A stretch of 64,000 nt of DNA from Lachnospiraceae bacterium (GCA_910574185.1 CAJSZQ010000005.1:93868-157867), one strand, 5' to 3'. Counted from the first letter of the stretch, positions 54,111 through 63,730 are shown. The notes: generated from the sequence alone by a model not told the origin. A program made the numbers and translations.

Positions 54111-54151
54111 TAAGAAAAGCCTGAGCCGTAAGAGATTTCAGGCTTTTCTTA
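54111..54151 (+). terminator. Terminator of the fliD-fliS operon
   Basis: TAAGAAAAGCCTGA pairs with TCAGGCTTTTCTTA; 13-base loop. Confidence 0.9.
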
Positions 54152-54187
54152 ATTGTATGGCATAATATTGTCAGACAGAGGCTAAAG

Positions 54188-54889
54188 TTATTTTGGAGAA
54201 ATACTCCAGAGTGGTCCGCCTCCGTTGGCTCCATAGGCTAGTTCGTTAATAAGCGTCTGTATATCCCAAGGGATTTGAGTTCGTTCCAAACTGGCAGGGT
54301 CAGCAATACTCACCTGATTGCCTGACCAATAATCATATATGATAATAAAATGCCCTACATTGGTAAACTGTCCTGGTCCCATCAAAGCAACCAGAACATG
54401 GCCGCTTTTCAATTCGGATATAATTCCCTCCGGAGTAAAATTTTGGAAAGAGGAAGCGTGGAAACCAAAAGCCGCAGCGCCCTCCAAAAAAAAGTTATGT
54501 TTGGTGCCGGCGCCGGCGGACCAGTAATTATTGGAAGCCGCCCAGTTGGCCATATCAGCCGGCGTATAGGTTTGATTGGTAAAACTGGTTACCAGCATAG
54601 CAAGGGCGGTGGGTCCGCATCCATAGCTTGCGATGGGATCTCTGCCGCCATATAGAGCGTCCGCCCAGCGAGCGTCATTTTGATTATAATAAGTAAGAAG
54701 TCCTACGCTGCTTGTGAGGGATAGCGTGTAGGTTCCATCTTTAAATACCGGGACTTCTTCTGGGTCTGGCGCTGCCGCCGGAAGTGTTTTAGGGGGTTCT
54801 GGTTCGCCGGAGGCTAAGTCTAACCGGTAAAAGGGAGCGCATACCAAAAACAAAAGAGTAATAACTCCGCATATTAGTTTCTTCTTCAT
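54188..54889 (-). CDS. Secreted C39-like cysteine peptidase
   Basis: The start at 54889 (MKKKLICGVITLLFLVCAPF) has AGGGAG upstream and gives a signal peptide of about 26 residues with charged N terminus and hydrophobic core. The 233-residue protein has a Peptidase_C39_2 domain: YYNQNDARWADALYG, catalytic Cys91 in SYGCGPTALAML, His180 in NVGHFIII and Asp197 in SIADPAS. The N-terminal part after the signal is Pro/Glu-rich. It is a monocistronic gene and may cut extracellular or cell-wall peptides; a link to flagella is not shown. Confidence 0.82.
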   Translation of the reverse strand: MKKKLICGVITLLFLVCAPFYRLDLASGEPEPPKTLPAAAPDPEEVPVFKDGTYTLSLTSSVGLLTYYNQNDARWADALYGGRDPIASYGCGPTALAMLVTSFTNQTYTPADMANWAASNNYWSAGAGTKHNFFLEGAAAFGFHASSFQNFTPEGIISELKSGHVLVALMGPGQFTNVGHFIIIYDYWSGNQVSIADPASLERTQIPWDIQTLINELAYGANGGGPLWSISPK

Positions 54890-55063
54890 TTTTTCTCCCT
54901 GTTTTAAGAATCTGTATTGACTGCTTTGTTTTAAAACAGTATAGTATAATTTATCGAACAATATAATAAGCGTTATCAATTTATTATATTGTTTATTATA
55001 GTAGTTTGATAAGCATATACTATGAATATCGGAAAAAGTTGAAAAAAATTAAGGAAGGAAATT

Positions 55064-55804
55064 ATGGCACAAATTATCTTTAATCATGTGACAAAAAAGT
55101 TCCGGAAAAAAGCAGTGCTGAAAGATATTTCGTTTGAGATAGAAAAAGGAGAATTTGTATTTATCATAGGAAAAAGCGGCGCCGGTAAAAGTACGCTGCT
55201 GGACTTGATTATGAAGCAGGAGGAAGTGACGTCGGGAACAATTACAGTTGAGGGAAGGCGGGTTGATACGATGAAAAGAAGCAGGATTCCAGCTCACAGG
55301 AGAAGGCTTGGAATCGTATCGGCGTCGGTGGGTCTTCTGAATGACCGTTCTGTGTATGATAATATTCACTTTGCTATGCTGGCAACGGGAAATAACGACG
55401 GAAATATGAGAGTTCGGATTATGAAATTATTGGGACTGGTAGGCCTTGCAGAAAAGTATCAGGCATATCCCTTGGAATTATCCGGAGGCGAGCAGGCGCG
55501 AATACTTTTGGCAAGGGCGCTCTCTGTGCGTCCGGAGATATTGATAGCAGACGAGCCTACGGCGAATTTGGACCCGGATTCGGCCTGGGATTTGATGCAG
55601 CTTCTTGAAGAGCTGAATTATCAGGGAATGACGATTGTAGTGGCGAGTCATGCCAGAGAACTGGTTACTATTATGAAACGTAGATGCATTACATTGGTGG
55701 CAGGACGTTTGGTAGCGGATGAAAAACGTTCCATTTACAATTCAAAAGCAATTGATATATTCGAAGAAAGAAGAATTTTGCAGGAAGGAAAAAGAAATCG
55801 ATAA
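55064..55804 (+). CDS. Orphan FtsE-like ABC ATPase
   Basis: The 246-residue nucleotide-binding protein has Walker A GKSGAGKST (36-44), signature LSGGEQ (139-144), Walker B ILIADEPT (159-166) and H-loop VVASHAREL. Its order of motifs (VYDNIHFAML after the Q-loop, LLGLVGLAEKYQAYP) is like FtsE. The Q-loop Gln is missing: GIVSASVGLL stands where FtsE has VFQDFRLL. No ftsX or other membrane partner is adjacent. AAGGAAGG precedes the ATG. It may pair with a distant permease or act in regulation. Confidence 0.82.
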   Translation: MAQIIFNHVTKKFRKKAVLKDISFEIEKGEFVFIIGKSGAGKSTLLDLIMKQEEVTSGTITVEGRRVDTMKRSRIPAHRRRLGIVSASVGLLNDRSVYDNIHFAMLATGNNDGNMRVRIMKLLGLVGLAEKYQAYPLELSGGEQARILLARALSVRPEILIADEPTANLDPDSAWDLMQLLEELNYQGMTIVVASHARELVTIMKRRCITLVAGRLVADEKRSIYNSKAIDIFEERRILQEGKRNR

Positions 55805-55849
55805 AAAATGTTATTTTTTCTGTGAAATATCCGATAATAATTTAAAGGT

Positions 55850-57121
55850 ATGATTTATAGACAGGAGGAGGGAGGGACTGCTATTAATTATGAAATAAGG
55901 TATATGTTAATCGTGCTTGCAGCGATTGTAAATCAGAATCCGGTCCAGAATCTGAGAAAATCCGTAAGCTGGGAAACAATTTTAAAACTATCCGACTTTC
56001 ATAATATTACAAACATAATTTATCTGGGATCTCTGGGAGTTGAAAAAGAGATTTCGGAGGACTGTAAATTACAATTCTATCAGAGCTACAAAAGAGAGCT
56101 CCTTTTGCGAGAATCATACCATAAGGCAGAAGAGGTTATTCTATGGCAGCTTGAGCGGCATGGAATTGATGCGCTCGTATTAAAAAGTGTAGGTGCGGAT
56201 GAATTGTATGACAAGCCGGAGATGGCATATACAGAACAGATAGAGTTTCTTGTGGGAAAGAAACATTTACCTCAGATACATAGATTCATGCGGGATATGG
56301 ATTATGAGCAGCAGGAGGACCGACTGGGAAATGGAATTATGTATGTGAGAGTACCGGGTATCAGGATTGTATTTTATAATTCGGTGCCGATTGAAAACAA
56401 CACTGTAAAGCGGTATTTCACAGGGCCAGTCAAAAAATACCGGCGTGTTGCAGATTATAAGTTTATTTATACTTTGTCAGAGGAAGACGAGTATTTATAC
56501 CATGTGGGCAGGATGGTTGAAACGTATGTCACAGGTATGTTAAAAATAAGGGCGGTTCTGGATTTCTGGCAGTTTCAGAGACGTCTTGGAGAAACCTTTC
56601 GCCGGGATATTCCGGCAGAGCATGTGGCGAAAGCAGGATGGGATGAGTTCGTCCGTCAAATAGACGTTCTCGCCGCGCTTTGGCTTGAGGAAGGCGTTAG
56701 GCAGGAGTATGGACTTGCACTGGAGTTAGAGGAATATATAATTGCTCGCAGTCAGGAGAACAAACAATTGGATAAGGCTCTTTTGCCTTATGAAAAAGCA
56801 AGGTTGGATTTCTACTGGCGTGACCGCAAGGGAGAGTGGGCGGCGAGAAAGAGGGAATGGCTGTTTCCGCCGAAGGATTATATGTTCCAGTTCTTTCCGA
56901 TATTAGGGAAATATCCCTTTTTATTGGTTTTCTGTTGGCTTATCAGAGATCTTCGTTTTGTGAAGACAGTGCTTTCAAATCGGGGCAGGAAGGCATGGCT
57001 TACTATACGTGTCAGGCTGTTGGATATGAAAGAAAAGCTTTGTGAACAGTTACGAAGAAAAGAGAAAGAAGAGATAGAAGAGACGGAAAACACCATACAT
57101 ATTAATAATAAAGAAACGTAA
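55850..57121 (+). CDS. Putative nucleotidyltransferase-like protein (NTP_transf_5 type)
   Basis: A 423-residue protein resembling the family of Uncharacterised nucleotidyltransferases (PF14907): [32 protein letters not shown] in the position of the acidic pair, [12 protein letters not shown] and FWQFQRRL. The usual Asp-x-Asp of that family is not clear, so catalysis is doubtful. The coding start is uncertain: an ATG at 55850 has only AAAGGT next to it, while a strong GGAGGAGGGAGGG at 55862-55874 lies before an in-frame ATT at 55883. It lies 45 bp after the FtsE-like gene and 11 bp before a chemoreceptor gene. Confidence 0.55.
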   Translation: MIYRQEEGGTAINYEIRYMLIVLAAIVNQNPVQNLRKSVSWETILKLSDFHNITNIIYLGSLGVEKEISEDCKLQFYQSYKRELLLRESYHKAEEVILWQLERHGIDALVLKSVGADELYDKPEMAYTEQIEFLVGKKHLPQIHRFMRDMDYEQQEDRLGNGIMYVRVPGIRIVFYNSVPIENNTVKRYFTGPVKKYRRVADYKFIYTLSEEDEYLYHVGRMVETYVTGMLKIRAVLDFWQFQRRLGETFRRDIPAEHVAKAGWDEFVRQIDVLAALWLEEGVRQEYGLALELEEYIIARSQENKQLDKALLPYEKARLDFYWRDRKGEWAARKREWLFPPKDYMFQFFPILGKYPFLLVFCWLIRDLRFVKTVLSNRGRKAWLTIRVRLLDMKEKLCEQLRRKEKEEIEETENTIHINNKET

Positions 57122-57132
57122 AGGAGAGAAAG

Positions 57133-58815
57133 ATGTTAAAGAAGTTGAAAATCAGAAGTAAATTACTTGTGTCCTTTGGAGTTGTGTTGCTGTTGACAGT
57201 TATTATATCTGTCTTTTCAATTTTGCAGCTTCGGAAGGCAAATGATAACCTGAGAAATTTTATTGACGGGGTAGTTGCTGCGGACGATGCAGTAAAGGTT
57301 TGCCGTATTAACACATTTATGGCGGCAAAAGATGTGCGGGATATGGTTATTGTCGGTAATTCCGACGCACAGACGAAGCAGTCTATCGAGGAAAATATCG
57401 CCATGATTCGTGAGAACATTCAGATTGTTCAGGATTTGAATGTGTTGGATGCTGAGAAGGTAACAGAACTTAGCAATGCATTAGAGAGCTGGTTTGAGAT
57501 AGCCAATGAAATAATATCAGATTTGGACAGACATGATCAGACGGCTGCGGGTGGAAAGATTATATCGGATTGTGGACCGGCGCTGAATCATGTGATTGAT
57601 ACAATCAACGCATTGATAGAAGAGACGGTTGCCATTCGTGAAACGACTGGTAAAGAAAGTGTTGCAACAACAAATGAAAGCATGATTATTCTTCTGGTAA
57701 TTGCAGCGGTTGCGATTGTATTTGCAATGATTATCTGTGCAAGGGTAACAAGAACGATTGTTAGGCCGGTACAGGAGATTGAAGTTGCAATGGAAGGGCT
57801 TGCAGATGGCAATATGAAACAGGAACTGACTTACGAATCCGAAGATGAGTTCGGAGCTCTTGTAAGGAGTGTACAGACAACCTGCCGAAGATTAGAAGAG
57901 GTAGTACGCGATCTGTCATACTTATTAAATGAGATGTCAGGAGGAAATTTCAACCTCTTTGCGAAAGAAGAAGTGTATATTGGCGATTTTGAACCGTTGC
58001 TGAAAGCGATTCGTCATATGAATTTAACTCTGAGCGATACCATGAGACAAATTAATGATGCTTCTGATCAGGTTGCAAGCGGAGCAGATCAGGTATCTTC
58101 CGGCGCACAGGCGCTGTCGCAGGGCGCGACCGAGCAGGCAAGCTCTGTAGAAGAGCTGGCGGCTACTGTTAATGAAATTTCCAGAGAAGTAACTACAACT
58201 GCAAGTAATGCAAAAGAGGCAAGCGGAAAAGTTGAGGAAGCTCAGGAGAAATTGTCTGTATCCAATTCACAGATGCAGGATATGATAGTAGCAATGGAAG
58301 ATATTAGTCAGAAGTCCGGAGATATTGGTAAAATTATTAAGACCATTGAAGATATTGCGTTCCAGACAAATATTTTGGCTTTGAATGCCGCAGTAGAGGC
58401 TGCGCGTGCAGGAGAAGCGGGTAAGGGATTTGCCGTTGTAGCCGATGAAGTACGTAATCTGGCGTCTAAGAGCGCGGAGGCTGCAAGTAATACGACGATT
58501 CTTATTGAAGGTACGATTCAGGCGGTTGAAAATGGAACTGAGATTGCAGGCAGAACTGCAGAGGCAATTCAGGCTACAGTAGAAAGTACTAAGAGCGCCG
58601 TTACATATGTAGATGAGATTTCAACAGCAGCAGACAGACAGGCAGAAGAGATTTCACAGGTAACTACAGGTATGGATCAGATATCCAGCGTGGTACAGAC
58701 AAACTCTGCTACAGCAGAAGAAAGTGCGGCGGCGAGTGAAGAGCTGTCTAGTCAGGCTCAGATTTTGAAAACTCTGGTTTCACGTTTCAAATTAAGAGAT
58801 CGGAACAGAGTATAA
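57133..58815 (+). CDS. Methyl-accepting chemotaxis protein (4HB-like sensor)
   Basis: The 560-residue receptor has membrane helices near the N terminus ([21 protein letters not shown]) and near 190-207 ([18 protein letters not shown]), a 4HB_MCP-like outer region between them, a HAMP domain and the tip [17 protein letters not shown]. It resembles the receptor encoded at 16369 in its first 20 residues and signalling half, but lacks the Pro-rich tail. AAAGGAGAG precedes the ATG. Confidence 0.94.
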   Translation: MLKKLKIRSKLLVSFGVVLLLTVIISVFSILQLRKANDNLRNFIDGVVAADDAVKVCRINTFMAAKDVRDMVIVGNSDAQTKQSIEENIAMIRENIQIVQDLNVLDAEKVTELSNALESWFEIANEIISDLDRHDQTAAGGKIISDCGPALNHVIDTINALIEETVAIRETTGKESVATTNESMIILLVIAAVAIVFAMIICARVTRTIVRPVQEIEVAMEGLADGNMKQELTYESEDEFGALVRSVQTTCRRLEEVVRDLSYLLNEMSGGNFNLFAKEEVYIGDFEPLLKAIRHMNLTLSDTMRQINDASDQVASGADQVSSGAQALSQGATEQASSVEELAATVNEISREVTTTASNAKEASGKVEEAQEKLSVSNSQMQDMIVAMEDISQKSGDIGKIIKTIEDIAFQTNILALNAAVEAARAGEAGKGFAVVADEVRNLASKSAEAASNTTILIEGTIQAVENGTEIAGRTAEAIQATVESTKSAVTYVDEISTAADRQAEEISQVTTGMDQISSVVQTNSATAEESAAASEELSSQAQILKTLVSRFKLRDRNRV

Positions 58816-58827
58816 GCAGGTGGGTAT

Positions 58828-58854
58828 TAATATTTGCACCTGAGATGTCGATAT
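58828..58854 (+). promoter_or_regulatory. Sigma-D-like promoter before the second FliD-like gene
   Basis: TAAT (58828-58831), 15-bp spacer and GTCGATAT (58847-58854) lie about 48 bp before the start. It is one of the best matches in the window. Confidence 0.65.
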
Positions 58855-58901
58855 AATATATGTAGAAATATAATTAGAACTACAAGAAAGGAGGGAAAGA
58901 C

Positions 58902-60203
58902 ATGGCAATCAATGGAGTTAATTCCAATCTGGGATATTTTAACTACCAATCTTCCATTAATAATTTCCGTTTATCACAGGCGCTTTCAAAGAATCAGAGA
59001 TTTATGGAGGCAGTTACTCCTGCATCCAAAGTGTCATCCAACTCATACCGGAATACATCTCTGACATCCAGTATGGCATTTGTGAAGAATTATAGCAGTA
59101 GTATGTCTGATTTGATGAGTTCTGCGAACGCGCTGAAGAGTTCAAATCAGAAAGGAGTAATGAGCGATCTGGTTGTTAGCAGTTCTGATTCCTCAGTGGC
59201 GTCTGCTACAGAGAAACTGCCGGTTAGGAATGCACAGCAGATAGACTTGGACGTTAAGCAGCTTGCTGCCGCTCAGGTAAATGTGAGCGAGGGTGTAAAG
59301 GCTTCTGATAAAGCACAGTCAGACATGGATTTTACAGTTGGCAATGCTGTTAATTCTGTAGATGTTAAGGTGAGTGCAACGAACGCAGATGGTACATCTA
59401 AGACGAACGCACAGATGCTGAAGGAAGCGGCCGACCAGATTAACAGAGGGTCATCGAACGTGAAGGCAAGCGTAGTGCAGAAAGACGGAGTTGCATCTTT
59501 GCAGCTAGAGGGCAAATACACAGGCGCTGCGAATACATTTGATGTAAGCGGTAATCTTGGTGCGGCAGCAGGGGCTGACACAGTAAAGACTGAGGCAGCT
59601 AATTCCAAGTATTCCATAACAACAGGCGGAAAGACAACGCAGCATGAGTCTTTCAGCAATGATGTTTATGCGGATTCTTATAGAATCGGCATAGAGCTTA
59701 AGGGTGTCGGCAAGGCATCTATTAAGGCTGATGTAGATTCAGATAAGATTGCCAGCGCGCTGAGTGACCTTGTTAACTCTTATAATTCATCGTTGAAGCT
59801 TCTTAACGATAATTATGACAGGGGAACAGGCGTGGACAAACAGCTTCGCAATCTTGTTGCAGGTTTAGGTTCTGAGCAGTCTTTAGGGCAGCTTGGTATT
59901 ACTGTGAACAAGGATGCAACCCTGAAATTTGACAAGGATGTATTTGCAAAGAATATGAAAGATAATCCGTCTCTGACAAAGAGTCTGATTTCTGGTCCAG
60001 GAGGAATTGCAGATAAAGCCTTTAATAAGGGAAGTGCAGGAATGAACACGCGCTCTATTTCTCTGATTAACGGAGACTTAATGGGTGCGCAGGCAGAGTC
60101 TATTACGAATCCGATGAACGCATTTGGCTCTTATTCAAGAAGTGGAGCATATGCAATGAACAATTACGCTGCAGTTGGCATGATGCTGAATTATTTAGTA
60201 TAG
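58902..60203 (+). CDS. FliD-related secreted flagellar protein
   Basis: The 433-residue protein has a C-terminal part like the FliD_C domain (LRNLVAGLGSEQSLGQLG, ITVNKDATLKFDKDVFAKNM, ALSDLVNSYNSSLKLLNDNY) but no recognisable FliD N terminus. It starts MAINGVNSNLGYFNYQSS and is Ser/Asn-rich, without a signal peptide, as flagellar export substrates are. The final MNNYAAVGMMLNYLV is unusual. Behind a sigma-D-like promoter it is likely a late-made filament or cap-associated protein. GAAAGGAGGG precedes the ATG. Confidence 0.75.
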   Translation: MAINGVNSNLGYFNYQSSINNFRLSQALSKNQRFMEAVTPASKVSSNSYRNTSLTSSMAFVKNYSSSMSDLMSSANALKSSNQKGVMSDLVVSSSDSSVASATEKLPVRNAQQIDLDVKQLAAAQVNVSEGVKASDKAQSDMDFTVGNAVNSVDVKVSATNADGTSKTNAQMLKEAADQINRGSSNVKASVVQKDGVASLQLEGKYTGAANTFDVSGNLGAAAGADTVKTEAANSKYSITTGGKTTQHESFSNDVYADSYRIGIELKGVGKASIKADVDSDKIASALSDLVNSYNSSLKLLNDNYDRGTGVDKQLRNLVAGLGSEQSLGQLGITVNKDATLKFDKDVFAKNMKDNPSLTKSLISGPGGIADKAFNKGSAGMNTRSISLINGDLMGAQAESITNPMNAFGSYSRSGAYAMNNYAAVGMMLNYLV

Positions 60204-60220
60204 GCTAGTTGACAGGGAGA

Positions 60221-60255
60221 AACAAAGGGGAGACTGAATAGGTCTCTCTTTTGTT
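60221..60255 (+). terminator. Terminator after the FliD-like gene
   Basis: AACAAAGGGGAGAC pairs with GTCTCTCTTTTGTT (two mismatches or G-U pairs) around a 7-base loop. Confidence 0.75.
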
Positions 60256-60366
60256 GTTCAGTTATAGTTTGCAGGGCAGAGTAAAGCGGCGTATGATATT
60301 ATAATATATTGTAAGTTACAGTTCGCAGGTCATTAGGTAAACAGCAACTATTGTAAAATAAGATTT

Positions 60367-60512
60367 GTAACAGTTCAGCCCTTCCGGCTTCACTGTTACG
60401 GAATCCGCCCATTTTAAAGTTTGCCTACGGCAAAGGGGCGGTTTTCCTGGCTACTCAGGTTCATTGGCTGCTAACTGCGCAGCAAGTGCGCAGTTGCATG
60501 CTGAACTGTTAC
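60367..60512. repeat. Composite palindromic repeat
   Basis: The outer arms GTAACAGTTCAGC (60367-60379) and its complement (60500-60512) enclose a perfect inner stem AACTGCGCA/TGCGCAGTT. The first 41 bp (60367-60407) are the inverted copy of 3508-3548. It is probably a non-coding mobile or REP-like element. Confidence 0.7.
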
Positions 60513-60541
60513 TAAGATTTGCTCCTTTTGAAAAAAAGGGA

Positions 60542-60570
60542 TTGACAAGAGCTGTAGGGTTTAGTATAAT
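60542..60570 (+). promoter_or_regulatory. Sigma-A promoter of tRNA-Ser
   Basis: Perfect TTGACA (60542-60547), 17-bp spacer and perfect TATAAT (60565-60570), ending 10 bp before the tRNA. Confidence 0.9.
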
Positions 60571-60580
60571 AAAGTCCGCT

Positions 60581-60668
60581 GGAGAAATACTCAAGAGGCT
60601 GAAGAGGCGCCCCTGCTAAGGGTGTAGGTCGGGTGACCGGCGCGAGGGTTCAAATCCCTCTTTCTCCG
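60581..60668 (+). tRNA. tRNA-Ser (anticodon GCT)
   Basis: An 88-nt class II tRNA. The acceptor stem GGAGAAA pairs with TTTCTCC, the anticodon loop CTGCTAA carries GCT between CCC and GGG, a long variable arm (GTCGGGTGACCGGC) follows, and the T arm is GAGGGTTCAAATCCCTC. The discriminator is G, as in bacterial serine tRNAs. CCA is not encoded. Confidence 0.97.
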
Positions 60669-60677
60669 CTTTAATAG

Positions 60678-60709
60678 AAGCTGTTTGGAAATTTTCCAAA
60701 CAGCTTTTT
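60678..60709 (+). terminator. Terminator of tRNA-Ser
   Basis: AAGCTGTTTGGAAA pairs with TTTTCCAAACAGCTT, followed by a T-run. Confidence 0.93.
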
Positions 60710-60739
60710 GAATTATGAAGAAATATGTACTAAGTTCAG

Positions 60740-60800
60740 CCGCCTTGCAGATGAGCGAATATTCTGCGGAGTTTCGCCAGATATAATGCGGTCAGCACAC
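60740..60800. repeat. Fragment of the dispersed palindromic repeat (copy within 18475-18752)
   Basis: CCGCCTTGCAG and the stretch 60756-60800 (CGAATAT, CGGAGTTTCGCCAGATATAA) match the inverse complement of 18632-18673 and neighbouring bases. It lies in the 142-bp gap before the CoA-transferase. Confidence 0.65.
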
Positions 60801-60851
60801 TAGATTCCAGATAAAAGTTTAGAGCAATATTGTTTTTGAATCATGATTATA

Positions 60852-62204
60852 TTATAGTCTCAATTTCTCGGCTTGATCGTCGCGCCAGAAGAAATTCCAT
60901 TCTTTAAAGTGTCCCCACTTGGCTGTTTCCCTGGGGTCCATTCCGGCAAATTCGCCGGCAGCATACATCTTATCGATAAATTCATCAGAAAAGCCTAGTT
61001 CTTTGAATATTTCAATGTTATGCTCTCCCAGAGTAGGCGCAGGAGCCACGATTTTTCCAGGATTTTTTTTGAATTTATTAACAATACCGATGCCTTTCAT
61101 TTTTCCAAAAACGCTATCTACCCAGGTTATGATATCTTCGCGGGCAGCATATTGAGGATCGTTAAGTATGTCGTCTGGGCCATAGGCTCTCTGATTTGGT
61201 ATTCCATGTTTTGTAAGTAGCGTTTCAACTTCTTCCACAGTGCGCGCCGCGCAGAATTTTTTGATGGCGGCTTCAACGCGCTGGCCTACCGGCAAACTGA
61301 TTAGACAACCGCCCATGTTTTCGTATATATCGGGATCAGTAGTGCCAGGTGCAGGAAGGCCAAACAAAGGATAGCCACGTTTGATATTGCCGGCCCCTAC
61401 GCAGCCGATAAATATCGTACCGCCATCTTTACAGTCGTAGAAAGAGAATCCGGCGGCCTGGTCGCTGATATTTCCGGTGCGGCATTGCACTGGTTCGCCG
61501 GGAGCGGGATAGCCGCGGTTAAACCAGTCTGCCGGATAGCCGCCTAACAAGCGGAACATTGTTTCATATTGAGAAATGTCTACACTGTCGCCTTCGCCGG
61601 TTTCCCGGGCGTGAGTCATGAGGGATAGTCCGCAGATGCAGGCATTTAACGCGGTGGCATAGTCTGACAAGTAGGGATTTACTTTCAACGGAGGAGATGT
61701 AGGACTTTCTCCGTTGAGATACATGTATCCGCCCATGGCCTGGCCAGATACGTCGTAGGAGGCTTTGTTTCGGTCAGGACCGTATTGGCCGTAACCGGAG
61801 ACATGAACGATTGAAAGTTTTTTATTAACATTCTCCCATATATATTCGTCTGTCAGGCCTAGCTTGGCATATGTGCCAGGGCGGCCGGATTCAATCCAGA
61901 TATCCGCCCATTCCAGGATTTTTTTGAAAACTTTTTTGCCGCGCTTGCAGTGCGTGTTTAAAGCCACAGAAAAGCCGTTTCTATGATCCTGGGCGTAGCC
62001 GTAATAGCCGCGGGTAGTGCAGGGCTGTTTTGGATGCTCGATTTGGACTACCTGAGCGCCCATTTCAGACATCAGGCTGCCGCCAAAAGGACCCGCAATA
62101 TTTATACCGGTAGTAACTACCTTAACGCTGGAAAGAACGCCGAACTTTGGAAATTCGGTAAATTTCATGTGAGTTCCATAATAATCTGTGTGAGTCTTAG
62201 ACAT
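60852..62204 (-). CDS. CaiB/BaiF-type family III CoA-transferase
   Basis: The 450-residue enzyme moves CoA between carboxylic acids through an aspartyl-CoA intermediate. Family III motifs are GVLSSVKVVTTGINIAGPFGG, VHVSGYGQYGPD, GEGDSVDISQYE and PTLGEHN; Asp181 in LSDYATALNA is in the place of the catalytic Asp. The general look is closest to carnitine CoA-transferase CaiB, but cai genes are not nearby, so the substrate remains open (a bile-acid or other acid is possible). A GAAAGGA lies 13 bp before the ATG. The LysR gene upstream is divergent and probably controls it. Confidence 0.85.
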   Translation of the reverse strand: MSKTHTDYYGTHMKFTEFPKFGVLSSVKVVTTGINIAGPFGGSLMSEMGAQVVQIEHPKQPCTTRGYYGYAQDHRNGFSVALNTHCKRGKKVFKKILEWADIWIESGRPGTYAKLGLTDEYIWENVNKKLSIVHVSGYGQYGPDRNKASYDVSGQAMGGYMYLNGESPTSPPLKVNPYLSDYATALNACICGLSLMTHARETGEGDSVDISQYETMFRLLGGYPADWFNRGYPAPGEPVQCRTGNISDQAAGFSFYDCKDGGTIFIGCVGAGNIKRGYPLFGLPAPGTTDPDIYENMGGCLISLPVGQRVEAAIKKFCAARTVEEVETLLTKHGIPNQRAYGPDDILNDPQYAAREDIITWVDSVFGKMKGIGIVNKFKKNPGKIVAPAPTLGEHNIEIFKELGFSDEFIDKMYAAGEFAGMDPRETAKWGHFKEWNFFWRDDQAEKLRL

Positions 62205-62412
62205 ATAAAATAGTTATCCTTTCTATTGTTTTTTAGTTTATCAGATATTCAGTCAGCTCAGCTCAATCTTCATTTCTGTATCAGAAATCTGGATTTGTTG
62301 GGCGAAGTGCTTAATAATCGCTGGCATATATATGATTTTTAGTAAATATTACCCGTTGTTGTCAGATTATCATTTAATCATTTTATTGTCCAATACATTA
62401 TTTGTGTCTTGT

Positions 62413-62429
62413 CATAAGTTAAACTTATG
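62413..62429. promoter_or_regulatory. Probable LysR-type operator
   Basis: The palindrome CATAAGTTAAACTTATG contains the T-N11-A box typical of LysR regulators. It lies 48 bp before the lysR start and some 210 bp before the CoA-transferase start, in the divergent intergenic region (62205-62477), where no other gene is seen. AT-rich TATAAT-like elements follow at 62431-62448. Confidence 0.55.
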
Positions 62430-62477
62430 AATATAATATGTATATAATGAAGTTTATATATGAAAGAAGGCGAGGCC

Positions 62478-63350
62478 ATGAGCATACAGCGACTTCCGGT
62501 TTTTTTATCCGCCGCGAAGCATTTGAATTTTACAAAAGCGGCGAAAGAGCATTGTATTTCTCAGACGGCTGTAAGTCAACAGATTAAATTATTGGAAGAA
62601 GAGATAGGCTTTCAGTTGTTTGTACGTGAGAAAAGAGGCGTTTCTTTGACGGCAGCAGGGGAGTCATTTTATCATCAGTGCAGGATATTGATGAATCAAT
62701 ATCAAAGCGCTATTCTGAAGGGACAGAGGATTTCACAGGATAATCTTACAGAACTTCATATTGGCTATGGCAGTGCGTATGATCTTTGGGCGATGGCTAA
62801 ATTGATTAGAACTTATCGGCATGCATATCCGAGGCGCCAGGTAGAATTTCGCTCTGGCAACGATCAGCGCTTTCTGGAGCAGATTTTGGAGGGGCGAATT
62901 GATATGGCTGTGGTTACAGGCAATGTGCTAAAATTGACGGATGAAATAGAGACTAGGACAATCGTGTCTGATACATGTGGGCTGATGATTAGCGCCAGTC
63001 ATCCTCTAGCCGCGCGGAAAAGTATTGAACCGGAAGAATTGGGAGATATTCCTATTGTATATAACAATGGACAGAATTATCGGTCTTATATGACGCAGCT
63101 TGAGAAGATGTACACTCATCTAGGACTTAACAGCAATAAGCGAATCTATGCAGATGATTTCTCCAGTCTGATTTTGATTGTGAATATGGGACAGGCCGTC
63201 TCTGTCATGCCTTGCGGAGCCAGAGACATGGGGATTGCAGGACTAAAGATTATACCGATTAAAGGATTCCGGCGGACTGCGCAGACGATGGCGCTCTATC
63301 CCAGACGCAATGCTGCTCCTGTCGTAAGGGATTTATTAAAATTGCTTTAA
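62478..63350 (+). CDS. LysR family transcriptional regulator
   Basis: The ATG at 62478 (MSIQRLPVFLSAAKHLNFTK) has GAAGGCGAGG upstream; an ATG 18 bp earlier precedes that ribosome binding site. The 290-residue protein has the N-terminal winged helix (FTKAAKEHCISQTAVSQQIKLLEEEIGFQLF) in two halves and a substrate-binding domain (LHIGYGSAYDLWAM; GRIDMAVVTG; VSVMPCGARDMG). It is divergent from the CoA-transferase and probably senses its substrate or product. Confidence 0.94.
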   Translation: MSIQRLPVFLSAAKHLNFTKAAKEHCISQTAVSQQIKLLEEEIGFQLFVREKRGVSLTAAGESFYHQCRILMNQYQSAILKGQRISQDNLTELHIGYGSAYDLWAMAKLIRTYRHAYPRRQVEFRSGNDQRFLEQILEGRIDMAVVTGNVLKLTDEIETRTIVSDTCGLMISASHPLAARKSIEPEELGDIPIVYNNGQNYRSYMTQLEKMYTHLGLNSNKRIYADDFSSLILIVNMGQAVSVMPCGARDMGIAGLKIIPIKGFRRTAQTMALYPRRNAAPVVRDLLKLL

Positions 63351-63730
63351 TATAGATGAAATTATATAAGTACGCCTGGGGACGCGTCTTAGTGTATGCC
63401 CCTGTAGAGCGGACGGACTTTACCCGATAAGGTACACTTTTTAGATATCTAACAAAAATATTATATGGACGAAAAGCATTTAACTTGAATGTAGCGTTAC
63501 TAAACAGAAGAAACTATTGTTAAAATATACTTGGAAATTGCAGAGAATTTTTCTCACAAAAAGTTTATATTTAGCAGAATTATAATTTCTATTTTTGATT
63601 TATAGTAGAACATTGAGTAATAGAAAAAACGATATATATGCTTTTGAGTTGTTAAAAACACTATATATAGTGTATAGAGAAAGAGGTCGAAAAAAAGAAG
63701 AAAAAAATTGAAAAAAATTATAAAAAGGTG
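63351..63730. other. Intergenic region before the ribosomal RNA operon
   Basis: AT-rich, especially from 63520 onward; no gene is supported. A short GGGG/CCCC pairing near 63378-63402 might end the lysR transcript but is weak. Confidence 0.5.

Larger units (their letters stand above)
60204..60580. other. 377-bp intergenic region with terminator, palindromic repeats and tRNA promoter
   Basis: No protein gene is supported. It contains the terminator at 60221-60255, the palindromic block at 60367-60512 and the tRNA promoter at 60542-60570, each listed separately. Confidence 0.75.

Noticed and set aside
55850..55882. Certain assignment of the start of the NTP_transf_5-like gene
   Set aside because: The strong ribosome binding site does not fit the first ATG, while the codon it fits is ATT; the longer frame was kept and the doubt recorded.
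63411..63440. A stretch (GGACTTTACCCGATAAGGTACAC) that looks a little like the flagellin-switch site
   Set aside because: It matches only about ten scattered positions of one half-site, lacks the GTCC/GGAC ends in the right spacing and is in an AT-rich region near the ribosomal RNA promoter.
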